Positions 8,690 through 18,397 of a stretch of 64,000 bases of DNA are shown one piece after another. Made by a program: the position numbers and the translations under genes. The stretch comes from HGM12587 sp964602445 (GTDB lineage: Bacteria > Bacillota > Clostridia > Lachnospirales > Lachnospiraceae). Location of the stretch: positions 1 through 64,000 of the forward strand of contig CAZRQV010000004.1 of assembly GCA_964602445.1 (NCBI GenBank), read 5' to 3'. Numbering within the stretch: position 1 is the first letter of the stretch; each line of letters opens with the position of its first letter. Below the pieces are notes generated by a model. That model had not been told where the DNA came from. It saw only the letters and a program-made list of their open reading frames with translations, and made no database searches.

Positions 8690-10168
8690 TTATCGTCCGT
8701 TGATCGTCCAGAAATCTTTTTTTCGCTGGATCATTTCATCGATGCGTTCAATATACTGTCCCACATCTTTTACATTTTCAATTCGTTCAATCCGTCCTCC
8801 CGGATAGACCATTTTCGTAGAAGCACCAGCTCCCGCTGCCACGATCGACTGTTTTTCTTCCATGATCAGAATATTATAAATGCCGGCTTTTCCTTCTTTG
8901 GCATAGCCTACATTTTCAAAATTTCCTGCCATATTTTTCTGACGGTACAGATAATACGGTTCCAGCTCCTGCTCTTTGCAGCAGGCATAGGTCATATCCA
9001 TGATCTCTGCAGAATTTTCCAGTCCCATTTCTTCATAAGTATCTTTAAACAGATTCAGCCTTGCTGCACGCTTGATTGCAAGGGAATGAACTGTAATACT
9101 GTCCGGTGCAAGTTTTTTCAGTTCGTCCAGCGTATGAGCCACATCTTCTTTGCTCTCGCCCGGAAGTCCGATGATCAGATCCATATTAATATTATCAAAA
9201 CCGACCTTTCTTGCCAGCTCATAAGCCTCTACGGTCTGCTGCACCGTATGATGCCTTCCGATGATCTTTAACGTTTCCTCTTTCATGGTCTGTGGATTTA
9301 CTGAAATTCTGTCCACTTTATGTTTTTTAATCACCTGCAGTTTTTCTTCCGTTACACTGTCCGGTCTTCCTGCTTCAACCGTAAATTCCTGTACGTTACT
9401 AAAATCAAACCGCTCTTCAATCTTTGTCAGCAGCCGATCCATCTGTTCTGCATTTAATGTCGTCGGAGTTCCGCCGCCGATGTATACGGTATTTAATACT
9501 TTATCTTTTAATTCTTCCGCAATGAAATCCAGCTCTTTACACAATGCATCCAGATATTCATCTACCCGTTTCTGCCATTTTGCCAGCGGATAAGACGTAA
9601 AAGAGCAGTACAGACAAGTACTTGGACAAAATGGGATTCCCACATAAAGACTGTATCCGTCTTTATAATCCAGAGTACTTAAAAGTTTTCTTTCTCTTTT
9701 TGCAATTTCTGTACTCAGCCCAATCTTTTCTTCACTGCAGTAATACGTATCTTTCATATATCTGCTGATTTCTTCGTCAGAAGCACCTTCTTCCAGCATT
9801 GCCATCGGGATCTTGGTCGGACGGATTCCGGTCAGCGTTCCCCACGGAAGTTCTTTTCCGCTGATTTCTGACAATGCCTGATAAATCAAACGTTTGAAAC
9901 GGTCTTTTACTTCTTTTCTGGTCAATGTATCCGGCAAATCGCAAAATCCCACCGAAAGCGTTTCTTTTTCACGGTAAGCAGTTACATTGACATGCTCTTC
10001 CGTAAAATATACGTCCAGTTTTAACGGACATTCCTCCGTAAAAGTTTCTTTGACCTGTACGATCACTTCCGCTTTCGGATAGAATGCTTTTACCAGCGAA
10101 TGAATATCATATTCATAGCTTGGAATATTGACCTTTACTTCTATCATATGTTCTTTCTTATCTGACAT
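8690..10168 (-). CDS. hemZ: HemZ-type radical SAM coproporphyrinogen dehydrogenase
   Basis: A 492-residue radical SAM protein of the HemZ/HemN-like group. The cluster motif CPSTCLYCSF provides the CxxxCxxC ligands for the 4Fe-4S centre, followed by VYIGGGTPTTL and SVNPQTM, typical of the family. HemZ proteins are assigned to anaerobic haem synthesis, but many relatives without a haem pathway have other roles, so the reaction is inferred. The ATG at 10168 is preferred (AAGGAG ten bases upstream); it overlaps the end of the MBL gene by 11 bases, indicating translational coupling. Confidence 0.9.
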   Translation of the reverse strand: MSDKKEHMIEVKVNIPSYEYDIHSLVKAFYPKAEVIVQVKETFTEECPLKLDVYFTEEHVNVTAYREKETLSVGFCDLPDTLTRKEVKDRFKRLIYQALSEISGKELPWGTLTGIRPTKIPMAMLEEGASDEEISRYMKDTYYCSEEKIGLSTEIAKRERKLLSTLDYKDGYSLYVGIPFCPSTCLYCSFTSYPLAKWQKRVDEYLDALCKELDFIAEELKDKVLNTVYIGGGTPTTLNAEQMDRLLTKIEERFDFSNVQEFTVEAGRPDSVTEEKLQVIKKHKVDRISVNPQTMKEETLKIIGRHHTVQQTVEAYELARKVGFDNINMDLIIGLPGESKEDVAHTLDELKKLAPDSITVHSLAIKRAARLNLFKDTYEEMGLENSAEIMDMTYACCKEQELEPYYLYRQKNMAGNFENVGYAKEGKAGIYNILIMEEKQSIVAAGAGASTKMVYPGGRIERIENVKDVGQYIERIDEMIQRKKDFWTINGR

Positions 10169-10787
10169 AAGGATTATGCTCCTTCTCATATCCGATTTCT
10201 GTAGGTTCTCCATGTCCGCAGTAACAGACCGTTTTTTCCGGAAGAACAAACAGTTTTTCTTTCATGCTGCGGCAGATTTCCGCATAAGAGCCGCCCTTAA
10301 AATCTGTTCTGCCTACACTCTCACAAAACAGCGTATCCCCTGTAAAGACCATCTGCTCTGCCGGAAGGTAATAACAGCAGCCGCCCGGCGTATGTCCCGG
10401 CGTTTCCAGTACGTGGATCTCACAGCCTGCCAGTGGGAGTACGTCCCCTTCTTTACAGTAAATATCCGCATCCATCACATAACTTTTCCGCAGAAATCCT
10501 ACGGTAAGATTCATGGATGGATCGTTTAATGTCGCTTTTTCTTTTTCACTGGCATAAATCGGAATCTGAAATGCTTCTTTCAAATCTTCCGCTGCCAAAA
10601 TATGATCAAAATGACCATGGGTTAAAAGAATGGCTTTGGGACAAACTCCCATTTCTTTTACTCTGGCACGGATCGCTTCCGCAGATGCCCCCGGATCTAC
10701 GATCAATGCTTCTTTTGATTCTTCATTTATTAAAAAATAACAGTTCGTAGAAACTGATCCTACGACCATAACTTCCACACGAATCAT
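10158..10787 (-). CDS. MBL-fold metallo-hydrolase, glyoxalase II-like
   Basis: 209 residues with the metallo-beta-lactamase fold. LLTHGHFDHILA is the HxHxDH metal motif, ETPGHTPGGCCYYL supplies the third His, FTGDTLFCESVGRTDF the bridging Asp and YCGHGEPTEIGYE the last His. The layout resembles single-domain glyoxalase II-like thioester hydrolases found in this same position beside relA in Firmicutes. Natural substrate unknown. Cotranscribed between relA and hemZ. Confidence 0.92.
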   Translation of the reverse strand: MIRVEVMVVGSVSTNCYFLINEESKEALIVDPGASAEAIRARVKEMGVCPKAILLTHGHFDHILAAEDLKEAFQIPIYASEKEKATLNDPSMNLTVGFLRKSYVMDADIYCKEGDVLPLAGCEIHVLETPGHTPGGCCYYLPAEQMVFTGDTLFCESVGRTDFKGGSYAEICRSMKEKLFVLPEKTVCYCGHGEPTEIGYEKEHNPYVR

Positions 10788-10880
10788 ATATTTTCTCCTT
10801 TTTCAGAAGTCAGCACCACACGCTGCTGCCCGGACAATCCCGACAGCCGTTTTTATTTCTGCTCCTTCTGCTTTTCCTGA

Positions 10881-13184
10881 TTAAGTCGCAACACGTTCGA
10901 TGTCAATGATACTGTCGATCTGACGGATCTTTTCGATGATCCTGTTCAGTTCTTCTGTACCGGAGATTTCAAAGCTGACAGAAATCGTAGCTGTTCCCTG
11001 CTTGCTCAGACGTGAATTGATCGCCATCAGATCGATTCCCCGTTCTGTAAAGGTTTTTGACAGATCCACCAGAAGACCGGTACGGTTTGCTGCATAGATC
11101 GTAATCTCTGTTACATATTTTTCTCCGGATCCGGTAGAAAATCCCTGCCACTCAGCTTCGATCATACGCATTCTTTCTGCTTCGCTCATGTGCAGCACAT
11201 TGACACAGTCTGTCCTGTGAATGGAAATTCCACGACCGCGTGTTACAAATCCAACGATTTCATCTCCCGGTACCGGATTACAGCAGCGGGAAAAACGAAC
11301 GGCTACATCATCAATTCCTTTTACAATGATTCCGCCCTTGGATCGGGTCAGTTTCATCTTCTGATCTTTGTTGTCAGAAATATTTTCCAGTACTTTGTCA
11401 TCTGTAATATTTTTACGGTTGACTTTTTCGTATTCTTCTAGAAGTCGGTTGACTACCTGACCTTCTTTCAGACCGCCATGACCGATGGCTGCAAGCACAG
11501 ACTCCCAGTCACGGAATCCATATTTTTTCATGACCTTTTCCTGATATTCACTCTTCATGATATCAGAAAGAACAATGCTCTTCATCTTGCAATACTGGGA
11601 AACCATATCTTTTCCCTTTACAATATTGCCTTCTTTAAATTCAGATTTGAACCACTGGTTAATCTTATTTTTCGCCTGTGTTGATTTTACCAGTGCAAGC
11701 CAGTCCCTGCTCGGCCCTTTTGAGTTCTGGGAAGTCAGAATCTCGATTCTGTCCCCATTCTGAATACTGTAATCAATCGGTACTAATTTTCCGTTGACTC
11801 TTGCACCGATCATTTTATTTCCTACTGCACTGTGAATGCTGTACGCAAAATCGATCGGGGTAGAACCGTTCGGAAGATTTTTCACCTCTCCTGACGGAGT
11901 AAAGCAATAAACGCTTTCGGAAAACAGGTCAAGATCGCTCTTTAACAGACTCATGAATTCCTTGTTGTCTGATTCATCTTTTTGCCATTCCAGAATCTGA
12001 CGAAGCCAGGTCAGCTTCGCTTCCGCACGGTTTTCAATATTTTTTTCACGGCTTCCGCCGGATTCTTTATATTTCCAATGTGCTGCAATACCGTATTCCG
12101 CTGTTTTATGCATCTCATACGTACGGATCTGGATTTCAAACGGAGAACCGTTCGGTCCGATCAGTGTGGTATGAAGTGACTGATACATATTTGGTTTCGG
12201 CATGGCAATATAATCTTTGAAACGTCCCGGAATCGGTTTATACATTTCATGGATCACACCTAAAGCTGCATAACAATCCTGTACCGTTTCTACCAGAATA
12301 CGCACTGCAAACAGATCATAAATCTGATCCAATGTTTTATCCTGATTGACCATTTTCTTATAGATGCTAAAGAAATGTTTTACCCTGCCGTCTACTTTTG
12401 CAGCAATCCCGGCATGATCGATATGAGATTTTACATCTGCTACGATCTGCTGGATATAGTTTTCTCTCGTACTTCTTTTGTCCGCAATCTGTTCTACCAG
12501 AGAATAATAGACATCCGGATGAAGATATTTTAACGAAAGGTCATCTAACTCGATCTTTACTTTAGAAATACCAAGACGCTGTGCCAATGGTGCATAGATA
12601 TCCATCGTTTCTCTTGCTTTTTCCTTCTGCTTTTCCGGTCTCATATACTGCAGTGTACGCATATTATGAAGTCTGTCCGCAAGCTTGATCAGGATCACTC
12701 GGATATCTTTTGCCATGGCAAGGAACATTTTTCTCAAATTTTCTGCCTGTTCATCTACCTTATCGTGAGAATATGACAACTGTCCCAATTTGGTAACACC
12801 GTCAACCAGAAGCTCAACTTCCGCATTGAACTCGTTACGGATCTCTTCGTTTGTCATAACCGTATCTTCCACTACATCGTGAAGGATTCCTGCTACGATT
12901 GTTTCCTTATCCAGCTCTAAGTCAGCCAGAATGATGGCAACACACAGCGGATGAATGATATACGGTTCTCCTGATTTACGAACCTGACCCTCGTGAGCAT
13001 TTCTCGCAATATTATAAGCCTTTTCGACCATGGAAAGATCGGCAGACGGATGATATCTTTTAATAGATGCGATCAGTTCTCGATACAGAACTTCCGGACT
13101 TGTGAAATCTGCCATTGCACGGACACTGGCATCATCTCTTTTCACTTCTTCATCTCGGTCGATTTCCTTCGTTACTTCTTCCAT
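10881..13184 (-). CDS. relA: Bifunctional (p)ppGpp synthetase/hydrolase
   Basis: A 767-residue Rel protein of the stringent response. Domains in order: HD hydrolase (residues about 50-200, with GILHDVVEDT and KLADRLHNMRTL), synthetase (about 240-360, with RFKDYIAMPKPNMYQSLHTT), TGS (about 400-470, VYCFTPSGEVKNLPNGSTPIDFAY region), a Cys-containing conserved region (SRCCNPVPGDEIVGF) and a C-terminal ACT domain. Both catalytic motifs look intact, so it should make and degrade (p)ppGpp. It lies between apt and the MBL gene, the usual Firmicutes arrangement. Confidence 0.97.
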   Translation of the reverse strand: MEEVTKEIDRDEEVKRDDASVRAMADFTSPEVLYRELIASIKRYHPSADLSMVEKAYNIARNAHEGQVRKSGEPYIIHPLCVAIILADLELDKETIVAGILHDVVEDTVMTNEEIRNEFNAEVELLVDGVTKLGQLSYSHDKVDEQAENLRKMFLAMAKDIRVILIKLADRLHNMRTLQYMRPEKQKEKARETMDIYAPLAQRLGISKVKIELDDLSLKYLHPDVYYSLVEQIADKRSTRENYIQQIVADVKSHIDHAGIAAKVDGRVKHFFSIYKKMVNQDKTLDQIYDLFAVRILVETVQDCYAALGVIHEMYKPIPGRFKDYIAMPKPNMYQSLHTTLIGPNGSPFEIQIRTYEMHKTAEYGIAAHWKYKESGGSREKNIENRAEAKLTWLRQILEWQKDESDNKEFMSLLKSDLDLFSESVYCFTPSGEVKNLPNGSTPIDFAYSIHSAVGNKMIGARVNGKLVPIDYSIQNGDRIEILTSQNSKGPSRDWLALVKSTQAKNKINQWFKSEFKEGNIVKGKDMVSQYCKMKSIVLSDIMKSEYQEKVMKKYGFRDWESVLAAIGHGGLKEGQVVNRLLEEYEKVNRKNITDDKVLENISDNKDQKMKLTRSKGGIIVKGIDDVAVRFSRCCNPVPGDEIVGFVTRGRGISIHRTDCVNVLHMSEAERMRMIEAEWQGFSTGSGEKYVTEITIYAANRTGLLVDLSKTFTERGIDLMAINSRLSKQGTATISVSFEISGTEELNRIIEKIRQIDSIIDIERVAT

Positions 13185-13208
13185 AAAAGTACTCCCCTAA
13201 TGTTTGTC

Positions 13209-13733
13209 TTATTTACCTTCGTAACAGATCACGCTGGCAACATCATATTTCTCCAGTTTCTTTCTTCCTTCCAAACCTGCAAGTTCCATCAGGAAAATGA
13301 TCTTTACGACTTCGCCTCCAAGCTCTTCTACCAGTTTGGCAGCCGCTTCGATGGTTCCTCCGGTTGCGATCAAGTCATCTACGATCACGACTTTCTGACC
13401 CGGTTTGATAGAATCTTTGTGCATTTCGATCGTTGCACTTCCGTATTCAAGATCATATGACATTTCTACGGTCTCTCTAGGAAGTTTTCCTTTTTTACGT
13501 ACAAGTACAAAAGGTTTTTTCAGGTTATATGCGATCGGCATTCCGAAGATAAATCCTCTGGATTCTGCTCCTACAAGAACATCAAAGTCAATACCGTCTA
13601 ATAATTTCTGCATTTCATCGATGGCAAGCTGCAGTCCGTCTGCATCCTGAAGTACGCTTGTCACATCTCTGAAAATAATTCCCGGTTCCGGAAAATCCGG
13701 AATACTTACTACATAATCTTCTACTTTTTTCAT
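13209..13733 (-). CDS. apt: Adenine phosphoribosyltransferase
   Basis: 174 residues. It converts adenine plus PRPP to AMP in purine salvage. The PRPP-binding motif VVIVDDLIATGGTIEAA and the N-terminal DYVVSIPDFPEPGIIFRD are characteristic of Apt. The start at 13733 follows AGGAGGAAAGGGT; the frame extends 69 bases further upstream but without a site. It directly precedes relA, separated by 24 bases. Confidence 0.97.
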   Translation of the reverse strand: MKKVEDYVVSIPDFPEPGIIFRDVTSVLQDADGLQLAIDEMQKLLDGIDFDVLVGAESRGFIFGMPIAYNLKKPFVLVRKKGKLPRETVEMSYDLEYGSATIEMHKDSIKPGQKVVIVDDLIATGGTIEAAAKLVEELGGEVVKIIFLMELAGLEGRKKLEKYDVASVICYEGK

Positions 13734-13917
13734 ACCCTTTCCTCCTGAATGTAGGTAGCACCAATATATTGTCACATTTTTCAACAGTTGCCTTTTTTGC
13801 AATTCCTTAAAAAATTTGATGTTAATTATAGCACTTATTTGATTCTACTGCAATCTTCTATCATGGAATCTTACAAAACCCGCACTTTTTCGACCGGAAT
13901 TTCTGTTCCGGATAAGA

Positions 13918-15630
13918 TTACATAAAGTCCTGAATCATCAGCTGAAGGGTCTTCTTGCCTCGAAATTCATTCACAGACGGATAATACGTAAGATTGATCT
14001 TTTCCTTTTTCTGCAGCAGATTCATCAATTCCTCCGGATTTCCAAAATAAAGCCCTTCCATATGACATCCTGCTTCATTGGTTCCGTAAATTTTCACCGT
14101 ATTTCTATTTTTGCCAAGAATCTGACTTCTAAGCACCTGAAAATTTCGTTCTGCAAACAAAGGCTTACTGTTGCCGTTTCCAAACGGTTCCAGACACTTT
14201 AATTCCTGAATAAATTCTTCCGTAATATACTGAATCGGCATGGCAATATCAATGCTCAGTTTTTCAATCATATCTTCTTCTGTCAGCCGGCAATTTTCAT
14301 TGAGCCGGATACGCAGCTGTTCCAGATTTTCTTTTGGAAGAGACATGCCTGCTGCCATCGGATGTCCGCCGAACTTCTGCAGCAGAGACGCACATTTGGA
14401 CAATTCTTCAAACATATGATATCCCGGAATCGATCTTGCAGATCCTTTGATTCCCTCTTCCGCATCTGTCAGAACAATGGTCGGACGATAGAACCGTTCT
14501 TTTACTTTCCCTGCGATGATCCCTGCAATACTCTCATGACAGTCCGGAAGATAGATTACCAGCACTTTCTCATTTTTCCGTTCCGTTTCCAGTACCTGAC
14601 AGATTGCTTCTTCCACCCCTTTCCGGGTCAGATCTTTACGGCTGTCATTTAACGCTTTCAAATCTCCTGCCAAACGATCTGCAGTTTCTTTTCGCTCAGC
14701 CGCAAACAGTTCCAGAGCACGTTTTGCCGTATCCAGACGGCCGCCTGCATTGATACACGGTCCCAATATAAATCCGATATGATAAGCACTGATCCCTTCT
14801 TTCTCCAGACCATTGACTTCAATCAAGGAACACAGTCCGATATTTTCTGTATGATGAATTCTTTTCAGTCCTTCTTTTACCAAAATCCGGTTTTCATCCT
14901 GCAGTTCCATAATGTCTCCCACCGTTGCAATGGCAGTAAACTCCAGCAGCTGATATAATTCTTCTTTCTCAATTTTCTCCTGTTCATACAGTGCTTCGAT
15001 CAACTTCCATGCAACTGCAGCTCCGCAAAGCCCTTTCCATGGATAGGTACATTTTTCCTGTTTTGGATTGATGATCACATCTGCCGGCGGAAGTTTCTCT
15101 TCTCTTCCTTCTGTGGTCTCTGTAAACGGAACTTCGTGATGATCTGTTACCACAATCTGCATTCCCAGTGTTTTCGCATAAGCAATCTGCTGCCATGCTG
15201 CAATCCCGTTATCACAGGTAATGATCAGATTTACATCATCATTTTTTGCCTGATCGATCAGCTGTTCATTGATTCCATATCCATCTTTGATCCGGTCCGG
15301 GATTACCGTATCAACCACTGCGCCGATCCGTTTTAAGCCATTCAGCAGAATATACGTAGCACAAACTCCATCAATGTCATAATCCCCGATCACACGGATC
15401 CGCTTCTTTTCTGCAATCGAATTCCGGATCAGTGCAGTTCCTTCTTTCATTCCATATAACAGCCATGGAGAATACAGATCTTTTAAGGATCCATACAAAT
15501 ATTTTTCAATCTGCGCATCTCCCACCACATCACGATTTCTAATGATCCTTGCTGTCATAGGTGTAATATGATATTTTTCTCCAATTTTTGTAAAATCTGC
15601 TCGTTTTGCAGATAAAAACCACTTTTTCAT
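13918..15630 (-). CDS. recJ: Single-stranded-DNA-specific exonuclease RecJ
   Basis: A 5'-3' single-strand exonuclease of 570 residues with the DHH/DHHA1 architecture. VIGDYDIDGVCATYIL is the metal-binding motif, VTDHHEVP the DHH motif, and GGHPMAAGMSL the DHHA1 glycine-rich motif; an OB-like domain follows (residues about 460-570). Two adjacent ATG codons are possible; the second, at 15630, has the better distance from AGGAG. It opens the minus-strand housekeeping block; about 180 bases separate it from apt. Confidence 0.96.
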   Translation of the reverse strand: MKKWFLSAKRADFTKIGEKYHITPMTARIIRNRDVVGDAQIEKYLYGSLKDLYSPWLLYGMKEGTALIRNSIAEKKRIRVIGDYDIDGVCATYILLNGLKRIGAVVDTVIPDRIKDGYGINEQLIDQAKNDDVNLIITCDNGIAAWQQIAYAKTLGMQIVVTDHHEVPFTETTEGREEKLPPADVIINPKQEKCTYPWKGLCGAAVAWKLIEALYEQEKIEKEELYQLLEFTAIATVGDIMELQDENRILVKEGLKRIHHTENIGLCSLIEVNGLEKEGISAYHIGFILGPCINAGGRLDTAKRALELFAAERKETADRLAGDLKALNDSRKDLTRKGVEEAICQVLETERKNEKVLVIYLPDCHESIAGIIAGKVKERFYRPTIVLTDAEEGIKGSARSIPGYHMFEELSKCASLLQKFGGHPMAAGMSLPKENLEQLRIRLNENCRLTEEDMIEKLSIDIAMPIQYITEEFIQELKCLEPFGNGNSKPLFAERNFQVLRSQILGKNRNTVKIYGTNEAGCHMEGLYFGNPEELMNLLQKKEKINLTYYPSVNEFRGKKTLQLMIQDFM

Positions 15631-15683
15631 CATTTCTCCTCATTGCCGCTTCCGGACTGCCTTCTTTTTTTGCCGAAAATTTT

Positions 15684-15715
15684 CAAAAAGGCATGAGACT
15701 TAACGCCTCATGCCT
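15684..15715 (-). terminator. Terminator of pnuC
   Basis: AGGCATGAG pairs perfectly with CTCATGCCT and is followed by five T residues on the minus strand, immediately after the transporter stop codon. Confidence 0.85.
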
Positions 15716-15722
15716 CTATCTG

Positions 15723-16493
15723 TTATTTTTCTTTTGCTGTCTTTGGCAATGTGTGCTCTTTAATATACTTCGTCCATTTAATGTAACCATAAGTCGTGTT
15801 TGTGAAATATCCTGCCTTTAAGATCAGCAGTACCCACTGACCCGCCAGAATATTGATCACTGTTTCTAAAAAGGTACAGATATACCATGCAATCCACTGT
15901 TCACGATAACGCAATAAGATAAACAGACCGTTGGCAATTCCCACAGCCGAAGCGCAGGCATCCAGATAACAAACCACATTTTCCAGAAGCTGGTTTCCGC
16001 CAAACAGATCTGTGGTAATATCCAGTCCGGAAAGAAAATATCCTACCACTACTGTCCATACGACAATTCCCGTAATTACTAAGACCGCAGCTGCTCCGCT
16101 CAATTTCTTTACAACTGTCAGATCTTCTTCCTGGGAATCCGGATGTCGGTTCCATGCAATAAAGCTGATAATATCAATCGGCAGCCAGAAAAACAGTGTT
16201 ACTGCCATCGTTGCAAATCTTGCTGCCAACAGGATTAACGTTGCGATCTCCGTTAATTCCACAAATACAGATACAATAAAATTCCATTTGCTCTGTTTGG
16301 AAATCAGCAGTTCACAAAGAATATTCAAAAAGATATCCATCAGATACAATGCCATGATCAATTTTCCATTAACACCATTCATATCCTCTTCCGGAAATAC
16401 GAATGCAAAAATGATCGATAAGATCAGTATACTGAAAAACCATGTTTTCTCATAGGTTGTAAAGTAATTCCAGATTTTTTTTAATCGTTCCAT
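15723..16493 (-). CDS. pnuC: PnuC-type nicotinamide riboside/mononucleotide transporter
   Basis: A 256-residue membrane protein with about seven hydrophobic segments. NGLFILLRYREQWIAWYIC followed by a Trp-rich helix (AGQWVLLILKAGYFTNTTYG) matches the PnuC family, which takes up nicotinamide riboside for NAD salvage. The start at 16493 follows AAGAGGGTGTTT; a longer open frame upstream reads through a Lys-rich promoter region and is rejected. It has its own promoter and terminator. I saw no NiaR box or NAD riboswitch upstream. Confidence 0.82.
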   Translation of the reverse strand: MERLKKIWNYFTTYEKTWFFSILILSIIFAFVFPEEDMNGVNGKLIMALYLMDIFLNILCELLISKQSKWNFIVSVFVELTEIATLILLAARFATMAVTLFFWLPIDIISFIAWNRHPDSQEEDLTVVKKLSGAAAVLVITGIVVWTVVVGYFLSGLDITTDLFGGNQLLENVVCYLDACASAVGIANGLFILLRYREQWIAWYICTFLETVINILAGQWVLLILKAGYFTNTTYGYIKWTKYIKEHTLPKTAKEK

Positions 16494-16527
16494 AAACACC
16501 CTCTTCTTTCGTTTTTTTGATTTTTTT

Positions 16528-16556
16528 ATCCTAACATCTATCCTTTTTCCCGTCAA
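16528..16556 (-). promoter_or_regulatory. Sigma-A-type promoter of pnuC
   Basis: On the minus strand TTGACG and TAGGAT are separated by 17 bases, about 35 bases before the pnuC start codon. Confidence 0.6.
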
Positions 16557-16562
16557 CAAATT

Positions 16563-16928
16563 TTATGAAATCATTCCTCCGATCATGCCGCCTCCAAGGC
16601 ATAATACCAAATTGACTGCTGTTTCGGAAATCGAATCCGGAAGCCGTCTCCCCACGATCACTGTAACACCAAGCATCACCAGAACATACGCTGTTCCCAG
16701 CAGAAGTCCCCACAAAAATTTTCTGGTCCGCTGTACTTTTCCTGCCAGAAAGCCTCCCAAAAAACAGGAAATCACATAAACTGCACTGATTCCTGCCCTG
16801 ACTGCTCCGTCCTCCGGCTGCAGTTTCATCACTGCCAAAGCCAGCAGAAACAGAAGCCCTGCGGTACTCCCACACATGCATAAAAAAATTTTTCCCAATG
16901 CTTTCTTATTTCCAGACAAAAGATTCAT
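16563..16928 (-). CDS. TIGR04086-like small membrane protein
   Basis: 121 residues with four hydrophobic segments and Gly-rich turns (CFLGGFLAGK, CLGGGMIGGMIS). Size, topology and motifs fit the TIGR04086 family of Clostridia membrane proteins, whose function is unknown. It lies alone between pnuC and the divergent CorC/HlyC gene. Confidence 0.75.
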   Translation of the reverse strand: MNLLSGNKKALGKIFLCMCGSTAGLLFLLALAVMKLQPEDGAVRAGISAVYVISCFLGGFLAGKVQRTRKFLWGLLLGTAYVLVMLGVTVIVGRRLPDSISETAVNLVLCLGGGMIGGMIS

Positions 16929-17100
16929 ATCCGCTCCGTTCCCATAAATTTTATAGATAATTTATGATTTATATATATGCGGGAACTTGAAATATTAGGA
17001 AAAATATTGTATATTTGATTTCGATACACAAAAATATATTTAGAACCTTATGGAACATACCCGATTTCATAAGCATATTCTACAAAAGGAGTGAATTTAT

Positions 17101-18390
17101 TTGGGTCCCAGTAATGCCATACAATTGGTAGTCTTAGTAATTTTATTAGCGTTATCAGCATTTTTCTCTTCAGCTGAAACAGCACTTACCACAGTCAATA
17201 AGCTTCGTATCCGCGGGCTGGTTGATGACGGTGACGAACGTGCGATCATCCTTACAAAGGTAACCGATGATCCCGGAAAACTTTTAAGTGCTATTTTGAT
17301 CGGTAACAATATCGTAAACATTTCCGCATCATCCATCGCAACCTTATTAGCAACGGACTTTTGGGGAAATGCCGGTGCAGGAATCGCTACCGGAGTTATG
17401 ACTCTTCTCGTCTTAGTATTCGGTGAAGTTACACCAAAAACATATGCTTCCCTTCAGGCAGAAAAAATTGCTCTGAAGTATGCTAAGATCATTTACGGTA
17501 TCATGTTCCTTTTTACACCGCTGATCTTCGTTTTAGATCTGCTTTCCGGCGGTATCTTACGTCTGCTTGGAATCGATCCTGACAAACGAGACGATTCAGT
17601 CACTGAAGAAGATCTTCGAACTATCGTAGAAGCCGGTCATGAAGACGGTGTTCTGGAAAACGAAGAACACAAAATGATCAATAACGTATTTGATTTTGGG
17701 GATCATCAGGCAAAAGATATTATGGTTCCTCGTGTGGATATGTGTTTTTTAAAACTGGATTCTACTTACGAAGAATTTATCAATATCTATAAAGAAGAAA
17801 AATTCACACGTATTCCTGTATATGAAGAGACCAGGGATAACGTTGTTGGTATTTTAAACGTAAAAGACCTTCTCCTGTATGATAAAACACAGGAATTCCA
17901 TGTAAGAGATTTCTTACGTGAAGCGTACTATACTTACGAATTTAAAAACACCTCTGAACTGATGGTAGAGATGCGTAAAAATTCAATCAGTATTGCCATC
18001 GTTTTAGATGAATACGGTGCAACTGCAGGTCTGGTCACATTAGAAGACCTTTTGGAAGAAATCGTCGGAGACATCCGTGATGAATTCGATGATGCGGAAG
18101 CTGAGGAAGTTCAGAAACTTGGCGAAAGAGAATATCTTGTAGAAGGCTCCTGCAAATTAGAAGATTTAAATGACATGATCGGTCTTGGTGTAGAATCTGA
18201 AGATTATGATTCCATTGGCGGTATTGTAATCGATGCATTACAGCATCTGCCGGTAGAAGGGGAAGATGTAACCCTGGAAAACGGCACACGTCTTGTCGTA
18301 GAACAGGTTGACAAAAACCGAATCGAAAAAGTGCATATTTACCTTCCGGAACTTCCGGATGAAGAAGAATGTGCAGAATCTGAAGCATAA
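17101..18390 (+). CDS. CorC/HlyC-family CNNM and CBS-domain membrane protein
   Basis: 429 residues. An N-terminal DUF21/CNNM membrane domain (about residues 1-190, with FFSSAETALTTVNKLR and GEVTPKTYASLQAEKIAL) is followed by a pair of CBS domains (IMVPRVDMCFL and FTRIPVYEE to LVTLEDLLEEIVGDIRDEFD) and a C-terminal CorC_HlyC domain. The family is implicated in divalent cation (magnesium) export or resistance. The start is a TTG at 17101, directly after AAAGGAGTGAATTTA; no ATG in a suitable place exists. Confidence 0.93.
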   Translation: MGPSNAIQLVVLVILLALSAFFSSAETALTTVNKLRIRGLVDDGDERAIILTKVTDDPGKLLSAILIGNNIVNISASSIATLLATDFWGNAGAGIATGVMTLLVLVFGEVTPKTYASLQAEKIALKYAKIIYGIMFLFTPLIFVLDLLSGGILRLLGIDPDKRDDSVTEEDLRTIVEAGHEDGVLENEEHKMINNVFDFGDHQAKDIMVPRVDMCFLKLDSTYEEFINIYKEEKFTRIPVYEETRDNVVGILNVKDLLLYDKTQEFHVRDFLREAYYTYEFKNTSELMVEMRKNSISIAIVLDEYGATAGLVTLEDLLEEIVGDIRDEFDDAEAEEVQKLGEREYLVEGSCKLEDLNDMIGLGVESEDYDSIGGIVIDALQHLPVEGEDVTLENGTRLVVEQVDKNRIEKVHIYLPELPDEEECAESEA

Positions 18391-18397
18391 ACTAAAT

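Noticed and set aside
13860..13917. CCGGAA/TTCCGG hairpin after recJ as a terminator
   Set aside because: The tail is A-rich on the minus strand rather than T-rich, so termination is not supported. The recJ-apt gap is probably read through.
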